This document shows positions 1-7,143 of a DNA stretch of 64,000 nt, one piece after another; position 1 is the first letter of the stretch, and each line of letters starts with the position of its first letter. The notes beneath the pieces were generated by a model. It was not told the origin of the DNA. It ran no database searches and saw nothing but the letters and a program-made list of their open reading frames with translations. The stretch comes from Pseudomonadota bacterium (lineage in GTDB: Bacteria > Pseudomonadota > Alphaproteobacteria > Rhizobiales > Xanthobacteraceae), in NCBI GenBank assembly GCA_023422775.1, contig JAFAGM010000131.1, forward strand, positions 62,001 to 126,000, read 5' to 3'. The position numbers and the translations under genes are program-made.

Positions 1-804
1 TTCAAGTACATCTTCCAGACCGCAGCGCCCGCGAGCCGGCAGTCGGAGCTCGGCCTGCCCGAATTGATGAAGCTCGCCGAGAACGCGTCCGGCAAGCGCC
101 CGAAGACCGTTGCGATGCTGATGGACAATACTGCGACGTCGGTCGCGACAGCAAAGGCGCTCAAGGAGAAGATCTTCGCGCAGGAAGGCCTGCAACTGAT
201 CCTTGAAGAAGTCTGGACGCCGCCGCTGGCGGACGCCACGCCGCTGATCCAGAAGGTCAGGTCCGCCCGCCCCGACCTGCTGCTGTTCATGCCCAATGCG
301 GTCTCCGACGCCAAGCTCGGCCTCGAGAAGATCAACGAGTTCGGTCTCGGCCAGGGCAAGATCCCGACGGTCTCGTTCTCGATCACGATTGCCGAACCCG
401 ACATGCTGCAGAGCGTCAGCCCCGAGGTCGTCCAGGGCATCATGACGATCGTTGCGAACTGGGGTTCGAAGGGCCACGAGGACCTGATCGCCGAGCTCAA
501 GGCCAAGTACAAGGAGCCGTGGATGACGCAGAACGTGATCTCGACCTACGGCGACATGTGGCTGATGAAGCTGGCGCTGGAAAAGGCCGGCAAGGCGGAG
601 CGGCGCGCCGTTGCCGAAGCTTTCCGCACGATGGATGGCGGCCCCTCGAAGCACTACCCCGGCGGTCAGCTCAAGTTCGACGAAAAGGGTCGCCGTGTCG
701 GCGCCGGCGTGGTGGTCGTGCAGTGGCAGTCGGGCGTTCCCGTCACCGTCTATCCGCCCGATCTCGCGCAGGCGGCCCCATTCTGGCCGAAGAAGTCCTC
801 CTGA
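1..804 (+). CDS. ABC transporter substrate-binding protein, branched-chain amino acid type (5' truncated by window edge)
   Basis: The reading frame is open from base 1, so the gene begins upstream and only the C-terminal ~267 residues are visible. The visible part is the second half of a type I periplasmic binding protein (LivK-like, Peripla_BP_6). It aligns without gaps to the next gene downstream, sharing blocks such as PPLADATPL, NEFGLGQGK, AEPDMLQ, KEPWMTQN and QWQSGVPVTV. The two are therefore a tandem duplication. The ligand is unknown; neighbours (carboxymuconolactone-type protein, SDRs) hint at an aromatic or carboxylic acid. No Liv permease or ATPase is in view; they may lie upstream of the window. 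Confidence 0.85.
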   Translation, partial: FKYIFQTAAPASRQSELGLPELMKLAENASGKRPKTVAMLMDNTATSVATAKALKEKIFAQEGLQLILEEVWTPPLADATPLIQKVRSARPDLLLFMPNAVSDAKLGLEKINEFGLGQGKIPTVSFSITIAEPDMLQSVSPEVVQGIMTIVANWGSKGHEDLIAELKAKYKEPWMTQNVISTYGDMWLMKLALEKAGKAERRAVAEAFRTMDGGPSKHYPGGQLKFDEKGRRVGAGVVVVQWQSGVPVTVYPPDLAQAAPFWPKKSS

Positions 805-841
805 TCCGAACCAGTCCCCCTGATTTCAAGGAGTCATTGTC

Positions 842-2062
842 ATGAGCAAGATTACGCGAAGAACGCTGCTGGCCGGGGCCTCGGTTGGCTTGATGGCGCC
901 CCGAGCATGGGCGCAGGCGCCAGCCGAAGTGAAAGTCGGACTGCTGGTGCCGATCTCCGGCCTCTATGCGCGGCCGGGGCTGGTGATGCGACACGGCGCC
1001 GAGATGGCGGTGGACCACATCAACGCGCAGGGCGGCGTCAAGTCGCTCGGCGGCGCCAAGCTGAAACTGGTCGTCCTCGATTCCGGCGACACCACGGAGA
1101 AGGCGAAGAACGCCGCGCAGCGCATGGTGGCGCAGGAGCCTGATCTCGTTGCAGCAAGCGGCGCCTATCTGAGTTCGTTCACGCTCGCGGTCACCGAGGT
1201 GACGGAGCGCGCCAACCTGCCGGTGCTCACCCTCTCCTACTCCGACCTGATCACCGATCGCGGCTTCAAGTATGTCTTCCAGACCTCAGCGACCGCGGGC
1301 TCTCAGGCCAAACAGGCCCTGCCGCAAATCGTGAAGCTGGCGGAAACGGCCTCGGGCAAGAAGCCGAAGACGGTGGCGATCGTCACCGACAACACCGGCG
1401 CATCGATCGCCTCGGCGAAGTCGATGCGGGAGGGCCTGCTCGCCGAAAACGGGCTGCAACTGATCGTCGACGAAACCTTCACCCCGCCGCTCGCCGACGC
1501 CACCCCGCTGGTCCAGAAAGTCCGCGCGGCGAAGCCGGACCTGCTCTTCTTCCTGCCGACCGTGATATCCGACGCAAAACTGCTGCTCGAGAAGATGAAC
1601 GAGTTCGGCCTCGGACAGGGGAAGGTTCCGACGATCTCGTTCGGCATTGCGATCGCCGAGCCCGACATGCTGCAGACCGTCAGCCCGGAACTGCTGCAGG
1701 GCGTGCTCACCTGCGTCGCAAGCTGGGGCGCCAAGGGCCACGAGGCGCTGATCGCCGAACTCAAGTCCCGCTACAAGGAGCCATGGATGACGCAGAACGC
1801 GATCTCCACCTACGGCGACATGTGGATCATCAAGGACGCGCTCGAAAAGGCCGGCAAGGCCGACCGGGTCGCGGTCGCCGAGGCGCTGCGCTCGATGGAT
1901 GGCGGCCCCTCGAAATACTACCCGCTCGGCGAGATCAAGTTCGACGATAAGGGCCGTCGCGTCGGCGCCGGCATGACCATCGTGCAGTGGCAATCCGGCG
2001 TGCCCGTCACCGTCTTTCCGCCGCAACTGGCGCTGGCCCAGCCGTTCTGGCCCAAGAACTAA
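842..2062 (+). CDS. ABC transporter substrate-binding protein, branched-chain amino acid type
   Basis: 406-aa periplasmic binding protein of the LivK/Peripla_BP_6 family. The N-terminus (MSKITRRTLLAGASVGL, then AWAQ) is a twin-arginine-type signal with a likely cut after AQA or WAQ. The start is fixed by the Shine-Dalgarno AAGGAG about 8 nt before ATG. It is the downstream copy of a tandem pair, 37 bp after the stop of its paralogue, and leads a run of plus-strand genes (CMD-like protein, two SDRs, GntR, TctC) with short gaps. It probably delivers a small organic acid to a Liv-type ABC permease; the ligand cannot be read from sequence. Confidence 0.88.
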   Translation: MSKITRRTLLAGASVGLMAPRAWAQAPAEVKVGLLVPISGLYARPGLVMRHGAEMAVDHINAQGGVKSLGGAKLKLVVLDSGDTTEKAKNAAQRMVAQEPDLVAASGAYLSSFTLAVTEVTERANLPVLTLSYSDLITDRGFKYVFQTSATAGSQAKQALPQIVKLAETASGKKPKTVAIVTDNTGASIASAKSMREGLLAENGLQLIVDETFTPPLADATPLVQKVRAAKPDLLFFLPTVISDAKLLLEKMNEFGLGQGKVPTISFGIAIAEPDMLQTVSPELLQGVLTCVASWGAKGHEALIAELKSRYKEPWMTQNAISTYGDMWIIKDALEKAGKADRVAVAEALRSMDGGPSKYYPLGEIKFDDKGRRVGAGMTIVQWQSGVPVTVFPPQLALAQPFWPKN

Positions 2063-2092
2063 CGCTTCGACGATAGCTGCAAGGAAACCATC

Positions 2093-2476
2093 ATGGACAA
2101 GGCAACCTACGACCGGGGACTCGAGATTCGCAAAAGCGTCCTCGGCAATGAATTCGTCGACAAGGCGATTGCGACGGCGGACGATTTCAATCGTCCGATG
2201 CAGGACCTCACGACGGAATATTGCTGGGGCTACGTCTGGGGCCGCGACGGCCTTACGCACAAGACCCGCAGTTTCCTCAACCTCGCGATGCTGTGCGCGC
2301 TCAATCGCCCGCACGAACTCAAGACCCACGTTCGGGGCGCGCTGACCAACGGCGCCACGCGCGAGGAGATCCGCGAGGTGTTCATGCAGGTCGCGATCTA
2401 TTGCGGCGTGCCGGCCGGCGTGGACGCTTTCCGCAATGCCAAGGAAGTGTTCGCCGAGCTGGATCAGAAGAAGTGA
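2093..2476 (+). CDS. Carboxymuconolactone decarboxylase family protein
   Basis: 127-aa protein of the CMD family, size and pattern like PcaC (4-carboxymuconolactone decarboxylase, protocatechuate branch of beta-ketoadipate pathway). Visible signatures are the RSFLNLAMLCALNRPHELKTH helix and the GATREEIREVFMQVAIYCGVPA segment typical of PcaC-type members. It lacks the CxxC of AhpD-type peroxidase members, which favours a decarboxylase-like role. Shine-Dalgarno AAGGAAACC precedes the ATG. The next gene starts 18 bp after the stop, so they are probably co-transcribed. The true substrate is uncertain, since no other pca genes are in the window. Confidence 0.85.
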   Translation: MDKATYDRGLEIRKSVLGNEFVDKAIATADDFNRPMQDLTTEYCWGYVWGRDGLTHKTRSFLNLAMLCALNRPHELKTHVRGALTNGATREEIREVFMQVAIYCGVPAGVDAFRNAKEVFAELDQKK

Positions 2477-2493
2477 CGGGAGACCTGACCGCC

Positions 2494-3264
2494 ATGCTGA
2501 AAGGAAAGCGGGCGCTCGTGACCGGGGCGACGGCAGGACTGGGACTGGCCGTGGCGGAAAGCCTTGCCGGCGCGGGTGCTAGCATCGTCCTTCATGACCT
2601 CGCCGAACCCAGGGAGACAGCGGAAAAGCTCCGGTCCCGCTTCGGCGTCGAAGTCACGAGCGTTGCCGCCGATCTGTCGCAGCGCCAAGCCATCGAAACC
2701 ATGATGGCTGACCTGCTCGGGGGCGGAGCGATCGACATCCTGGTCAACAACGCGGTGGTCCGGCACTTTGCCCCGGTCGAGGATTTCGCGCCTGAACGAT
2801 GGGACGAGGCGTTGGCGGTCAACCTGTCGGCGCCGTTTCACCTGATCCGTCTTGCGTTGCCTGCGATGAAGCAGCGCGGCTGGGGTCGCATCATCAACAT
2901 GGCTTCGATCTACTCGACCCGCGCCGTTGCCGACCGCATCGACTACGTCACGACCAAGACCGCCATCCTCGGCATAACGCGGGCCGTCGCGATCGAAACA
3001 GCGACGACCGGGGTTACCTGCAACGCGATTTCCCCGGGTACACTGCCGTCGCCGGCAATCAAGGGCAAGATCGCATCGATCGCAGCTCACGAAGGCCGGA
3101 GCGTTGACGAGACGACGCGCGACTATCTGGCGGCGCGCCAGCCGAGCGCGCGGTTCATCGCCATGGAAAGCATCGGCGCCTTGGTCGTCTTCCTGGCCAG
3201 TTCCGCCGGACAGGACATCACCGGCGCGACCCTGCCGATCGACGGGGGCTGGGCTGCCTCATGA
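2494..3264 (+). CDS. SDR family oxidoreductase
   Basis: 256-aa classical short-chain dehydrogenase/reductase. The Rossmann nucleotide motif is TGATAGLG near residue 10, followed by NNA (LVNNAV), the catalytic Ser in MASIYS, and YVTTK as the YxxxK active site. The C-terminal GATLPIDGGW motif is typical of FabG-like members. ATG 2494 is chosen, with GGGAG 11 nt upstream. An alternative GTG at 2473 overlaps the upstream stop as GTGA and would add 7 residues. Likely oxidises or reduces a hydroxyl/keto intermediate in the pathway served by this cluster. Confidence 0.85.
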   Translation: MLKGKRALVTGATAGLGLAVAESLAGAGASIVLHDLAEPRETAEKLRSRFGVEVTSVAADLSQRQAIETMMADLLGGGAIDILVNNAVVRHFAPVEDFAPERWDEALAVNLSAPFHLIRLALPAMKQRGWGRIINMASIYSTRAVADRIDYVTTKTAILGITRAVAIETATTGVTCNAISPGTLPSPAIKGKIASIAAHEGRSVDETTRDYLAARQPSARFIAMESIGALVVFLASSAGQDITGATLPIDGGWAAS

Positions 3265-3297
3265 GGAAAACCGACCGATCCATGATGGAGGGTTTCA

Positions 3298-4038
3298 ATG
3301 GCTGATACATCGGGCCGAAACGTCGTACTGACCGGCGCAGCCGGCGGCATGGGCCGCGCGATTACCAGGGCGCTGCTCGATAGCGGGCGCCGGGTCGTGC
3401 TGGTCGACCGCGATCCGGAATCCCTTCGGCAACTCGCCGCCGAGATGGGCGACAGCACGTTCCCGCTCCAGCTCGACATTACGGACAACGGGGCCGTAGA
3501 CCGCCTGCCCGAGCTGATTCCGGAGGCGTTCAAGCCGGTCGACGTCCTCATCAACAACGCCGGGCACGACATCGGCGGCCGGACCCGCTTCGATATCGGC
3601 GCAGCCGACGACTGGTCGGCCATCGTCCAGACCAACCTGATCGGTCTGATGCGGGTGACCCGTAGTCTCCTCCCCGGCATGGTGAAGCGGAACACGGGCC
3701 ACATCGTCAATATCAGTTCGATCAACGCCGTTCGCATCGTTCCCGACATGACCGCCTACAGCGCCAGCAAGGCCGGCGTGCACATGTTCACCGAGACGCT
3801 CCGGGGAGAACTCGCGGAGACGGCGATCCGGGTGACCGAGATGCAGCCCGGCCTTACCCGGACCAATATCATCCTAACCCGCTACCGCGGCGACCGCGCC
3901 AGGGAGAAGGACTATTTCGACCAGTTCAAGCTTGCGCTCGAGCCGGCCGATGTCGCCCGATCAATCGTGTTCGCATTGGACCAGCCGCCCCATGTTCAGA
4001 TTGCGGAGATGATGATTCTGCCCGTAAATCGCTATTGA
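3298..4038 (+). CDS. SDR family oxidoreductase (YdfG-like)
   Basis: 246-aa short-chain dehydrogenase. It shows TGAAGGMGRA for cofactor binding, LINNAGHD, the catalytic Ser in NISSINAV, and YSASKAG as YxxxK. The C-terminal half (EMQPGLTRTNI, and the ending near LPVNRY) resembles the YdfG/serine dehydrogenase subgroup that reduces 3-hydroxy acids or aldehydes, usually with NADP. A strong GGAGG lies 6 nt before ATG. It follows the first SDR by 33 bp and is followed by the GntR regulator, so it is probably part of the same operon. Substrate unknown. Confidence 0.85.
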   Translation: MADTSGRNVVLTGAAGGMGRAITRALLDSGRRVVLVDRDPESLRQLAAEMGDSTFPLQLDITDNGAVDRLPELIPEAFKPVDVLINNAGHDIGGRTRFDIGAADDWSAIVQTNLIGLMRVTRSLLPGMVKRNTGHIVNISSINAVRIVPDMTAYSASKAGVHMFTETLRGELAETAIRVTEMQPGLTRTNIILTRYRGDRAREKDYFDQFKLALEPADVARSIVFALDQPPHVQIAEMMILPVNRY

Positions 4039-4066
4039 ACCAGTGCCGGTATCAGGGCGGTAGACA

Positions 4067-4783
4067 ATGGAAAAACGCGGCGAATTGCATTCCACGCTTC
4101 GAATCGAGGACGTTCCCACCGTCCGCTCGATGGTCGCGCAAAAGCTGCGGGAGGCGATCATGTCGGGCACGCTGAAGCCGGGCCAGCGCCTGGTCGAGCG
4201 GGAGCTCTGCGAGATGATGGGGGTGAGCCGGCCGTCCATCCGCGAGGCGCTCCGGGCGCTGGAGGCGGATGGCCTCGTCAACACGGTCCCTCACCGCGGC
4301 CCGGTCGTCAGCACCATCAGCCTCGACGAGGCCAAGCAGTTATACGCGGCCCGTGCCGTGCTCGAAGGATTTGCCGGCCGGGAATGCGCCCGCCTCCGCG
4401 ATCCGGACGTGGTGCGGAGAATAGGCGATGCGCTGACACGGCTGAAGGCGGCATTCGCCGAGGGCGATCTGACCGCCGCGCTGGAAGCCAAGACGGATTT
4501 CTATGCCGCGCTGATCGGCGGCTGCCAAAACACCTTCGTCGAGCGAATGCTACGGCCGCTGCATGACCGCATCACGCTGCTGCGAATTACCTCGATGTCG
4601 CACCCGAAGCGCATCAACAAGAGCTTGCGTGAGGTCACGGCGATCTGGCGCGCGATCCAGAGCGGCGATCCCGACCTCGCCGAGCAGTGCTGCGTCGACC
4701 ACGTCAAGGCCGCCGCAGTCGCCGCGCTCAGCATGATCGAGCAGGCATCCGCTCCGAAGGAAAAAGCAGTGGCCGATGAGTAA
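4067..4783 (+). CDS. GntR family transcriptional regulator (FadR/FCD subfamily)
   Basis: 238-aa regulator. The winged helix-turn-helix is at residues ~17-80: VAQKLREAIMSGTLKPGQRLVERELCEMMG is split by the usual GntR pattern, then VSRPSIREALRALEADGLV. A helical FCD ligand-binding domain follows from ~85 to 225. FCD members usually sense organic acids and repress adjacent catabolic operons, so this gene likely controls the 0-5.8 kb cluster. It sits 28 bp after the second SDR and 45 bp before tctC-like. Effector unknown. Confidence 0.88.
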   Translation: MEKRGELHSTLRIEDVPTVRSMVAQKLREAIMSGTLKPGQRLVERELCEMMGVSRPSIREALRALEADGLVNTVPHRGPVVSTISLDEAKQLYAARAVLEGFAGRECARLRDPDVVRRIGDALTRLKAAFAEGDLTAALEAKTDFYAALIGGCQNTFVERMLRPLHDRITLLRITSMSHPKRINKSLREVTAIWRAIQSGDPDLAEQCCVDHVKAAAVAALSMIEQASAPKEKAVADE

Positions 4784-4828
4784 CCAGCCCCGGTCCGGGA
4801 AGGGCCGGGCGGCGTATGGAAGCGTGCA

Positions 4829-5803
4829 ATGAAGTTTGTCCAAAGAGTTTTGTTCTTGCTGCTGTTGTCGTTGCCGGCGCTCCCGGCTTTCGGACAGGAA
4901 TATCCGAACCGGCCGATCACCTTGGTCGTTCCGTTCTCGGCCGGAGGCCCCGGCGACGTGATCGCGCGCCTGCTCGGAACGTCGATGAGCGCTACGCTGA
5001 AGCAACAGATCGTGATCGAGAATGCGGTCGGCGCCGGCGGCACGCTCGGCACCAACCGCGTCGCCAAGGCGGCACCGGACGGCTACACACTGCTGCTGAT
5101 GCATGTCGGCCAGGCGACCGCGCCCGCGCTCTATGCCAAGCTGCCGTTCGATCCGATCGGCGATTTTGCGCCGATCGGCCTCGTCACCGACGTGCCGATG
5201 CTTCTGGTCGCGCGGGCGAACTTTCCGGCAAGGGACTTGAAGGAATTGGTCGCCCATGTGCGCGCCCAGGGTGACAAGATCACTTACGGCAATGTGGGCC
5301 TCGGCTCCGCCTCGCACCTCTGCGGGCTGACGTTCATGAGCGCCATCGGTGCCAAACTCACGCCGGTCTATTACAAGGGCGGCGGGCCGGCACTCAACGA
5401 CATCATCGCAGGGCACATTGACGTCTATTGCGATCCCGCAACCGGACCGACGCCCCACATCCAGGCCGGCACCATTCCGGGCTACGCGATCACCAGCAAG
5501 AAGCGGGTGGCTACCCTGCCGAACGTGCCCACTTCGGCGGAAGCCGGGGTACCCGGCTTCGACGTCACTACATGGTATGGACTGTATGCGCCGCGCAACA
5601 CGCCGAAGCCGATCGTGGATGCGCTCGTCGCCGCCCTGCAAAAGGCTCTCAAGGATCCGCCGCTGGTCAGCCGGTTTGCCGAACTCAGCATGGCGCCGGT
5701 CGAGGAAGAACGCGCCACGCCCGCGGCACTCGATGCCTTCCTGCGGGCCGAAACAGACAAGTGGTCACGCATCATCAAGCAGGCGGGCATCGAGCCTCAG
5801 TAA
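4829..5803 (+). CDS. Tripartite tricarboxylate transporter substrate-binding protein (TctC/Bug family)
   Basis: 324-aa periplasmic protein with a cleavable signal (LFLLLLSLPALPAFGQ). Bug-family hallmarks are YPNRPITLVVPFSAGGPGD near the mature N-terminus, ENAVGAGGTLGTNRVAKAAPDGYTL, and PNVPTSAEAGVPGFD in the second lobe. Bug proteins bind carboxylates or other small organic acids and normally feed TctA/TctB permeases, but none is present here, so this is an orphan receptor, as is common in Bradyrhizobium. It closes the plus-strand cluster; the next gene is convergent napC. Confidence 0.88.
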   Translation: MKFVQRVLFLLLLSLPALPAFGQEYPNRPITLVVPFSAGGPGDVIARLLGTSMSATLKQQIVIENAVGAGGTLGTNRVAKAAPDGYTLLLMHVGQATAPALYAKLPFDPIGDFAPIGLVTDVPMLLVARANFPARDLKELVAHVRAQGDKITYGNVGLGSASHLCGLTFMSAIGAKLTPVYYKGGGPALNDIIAGHIDVYCDPATGPTPHIQAGTIPGYAITSKKRVATLPNVPTSAEAGVPGFDVTTWYGLYAPRNTPKPIVDALVAALQKALKDPPLVSRFAELSMAPVEEERATPAALDAFLRAETDKWSRIIKQAGIEPQ

Positions 5804-5926
5804 ACAACCTTCGACCCGGAGCCCTTCAGCCATTGCCCTGCGGATTGCCGTGCTGCGAGATTTCTCCGCCTGGCGCGCCAACGTTGCGTAACCGACGCGT
5901 AGTTGATCCGCCGGCGGCCCTGCTCG

Positions 5927-6649
5927 CTACTGCCCGACGCCCTCAGACGATTCGGCCTCCGTCGACGCCAGGTATCGCCTGAGTTCGCCCCTGGGATCGT
6001 CGTGAAAGGTCTGACGGTCCCTCAACTCGGGTGGCGCCCGCCAGCCCGGTTCGATGCCGGTCATATCAGGCAGTTCGTGCGCGATACCCTTGTGACAATC
6101 GATGCAGGTCTTCTCCTTGGTAACGAGAAACCTGGAGTGGATGTCCGCCGCGCGCCGGGTCTGCTTGTTGAAGTCCATCGCCGCCGAGGAGTGGCAGTTG
6201 CGACACTCGAGCGAATCGTTGGCCTTCAGTCTCGCCCATTCGTGCTTGGCGAGTTCGAGCCGGTGATCCAGGAATTTCTGCCTGGTGTCGATCACGCCGA
6301 AGATCTTTCCCCAGACCTCCTTCGAGGCCTGCATCTTGCGGGCGATCTTGTCGGTCCAGTCGTGCGGAACGTGGCAGTCCGGGCACGTCGCACGGACTCC
6401 GGAGCGGTTCGTGAAGTGCGGCGTGTGCTGCAACTCCTGAAACACGTTGGCGCGCATTTCGTGACACGAGGTGCAGAACTTCTCGGTGTTGGTGACCTCC
6501 AGCGCGGTGTTGAACGCGCCCCAGAACAGCACGCCGCAGACGAATCCGCCGAGCGCCAGGAACCCCAGGCTCAAATGCGTGCTTGGACGGCTGGCGATCT
6601 GCCAGAACCGGATCAGGAGTGCCTTGAGCCGCTGCATCGACGCTCTCAC
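5927..6649 (-). CDS. napC: Tetraheme cytochrome c NapC/NirT
   Basis: 240-aa membrane-anchored quinol dehydrogenase that passes electrons from ubiquinol to the periplasmic NapAB complex. One N-terminal membrane anchor is at ~28-50, followed by four CxxCH haem motifs: CTSCH (C59), CPDCH, CRNCH and CIDCH. The start is GTG at 6649, whose first bases overlap the napB stop as GTGA with GGGAAG upstream. ATG at 6637 is an alternative. It is the last gene of napEFDABC. Confidence 0.95.
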   Translation of the reverse strand: MRASMQRLKALLIRFWQIASRPSTHLSLGFLALGGFVCGVLFWGAFNTALEVTNTEKFCTSCHEMRANVFQELQHTPHFTNRSGVRATCPDCHVPHDWTDKIARKMQASKEVWGKIFGVIDTRQKFLDHRLELAKHEWARLKANDSLECRNCHSSAAMDFNKQTRRAADIHSRFLVTKEKTCIDCHKGIAHELPDMTGIEPGWRAPPELRDRQTFHDDPRGELRRYLASTEAESSEGVGQ

Positions 6650-7143
6650 TTCTTCCCGGGATCGACGAGCAGCATGTCCTTGAAGGTGCTCGGAACGAGC
6701 GGCTGGGTATCATCCTGCTGGACATGACATGCCGTGCAGAAATATCGGCGGGGCGTCACGTCGGCCAGAACCTGCCCGTCGCGGTCCATGAAGTGGGTGA
6801 CGCTGATCATCGGCGCACCCGAGCCTTCCGTGAACTGCCGACGGTGGCAGTCGAGGCAGCGATTGGTCTTGAGGGTGAGCTGATAGTTCTCGATCGCGTG
6901 CGGAATGATCGGCGGCTGCTCCGGATAATTGCGCATCAGCCGCTTGTCATCGATGATCGGTCGCGCCAGGGACGGCGCCGGCACATCTCCCATCGGCGAG
7001 GCGGCCCCGGTCAGGCGCGGCACGATCTGGGGCGCGGTTTGCGCGTAGATCGCACCACAGACGAATACCAGCATGCCGCCAAGCAACGCGCCTGCCAGCG
7101 GACTTCGAAATCTCTTCAGACCGGGATGATCTTGACCGCGCAT
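6646..7143 (-). CDS. napB: Periplasmic nitrate reductase, diheme cytochrome c subunit NapB
   Basis: 165-aa small subunit that relays electrons from NapC to NapA. It has an N-terminal signal (LAGALLGGMLVFVCGAIYAQ), the NapB pattern around NYPEQPPIIPHAI, and two haem motifs, CLDCH and CTACH. Its ATG lies 28 bp inside the 3' end of napA, suggesting translational coupling, and its stop overlaps the napC GTG by 4 nt. Length is normal for the family. Confidence 0.95.
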   Translation of the reverse strand: MRGQDHPGLKRFRSPLAGALLGGMLVFVCGAIYAQTAPQIVPRLTGAASPMGDVPAPSLARPIIDDKRLMRNYPEQPPIIPHAIENYQLTLKTNRCLDCHRRQFTEGSGAPMISVTHFMDRDGQVLADVTPRRYFCTACHVQQDDTQPLVPSTFKDMLLVDPGKK

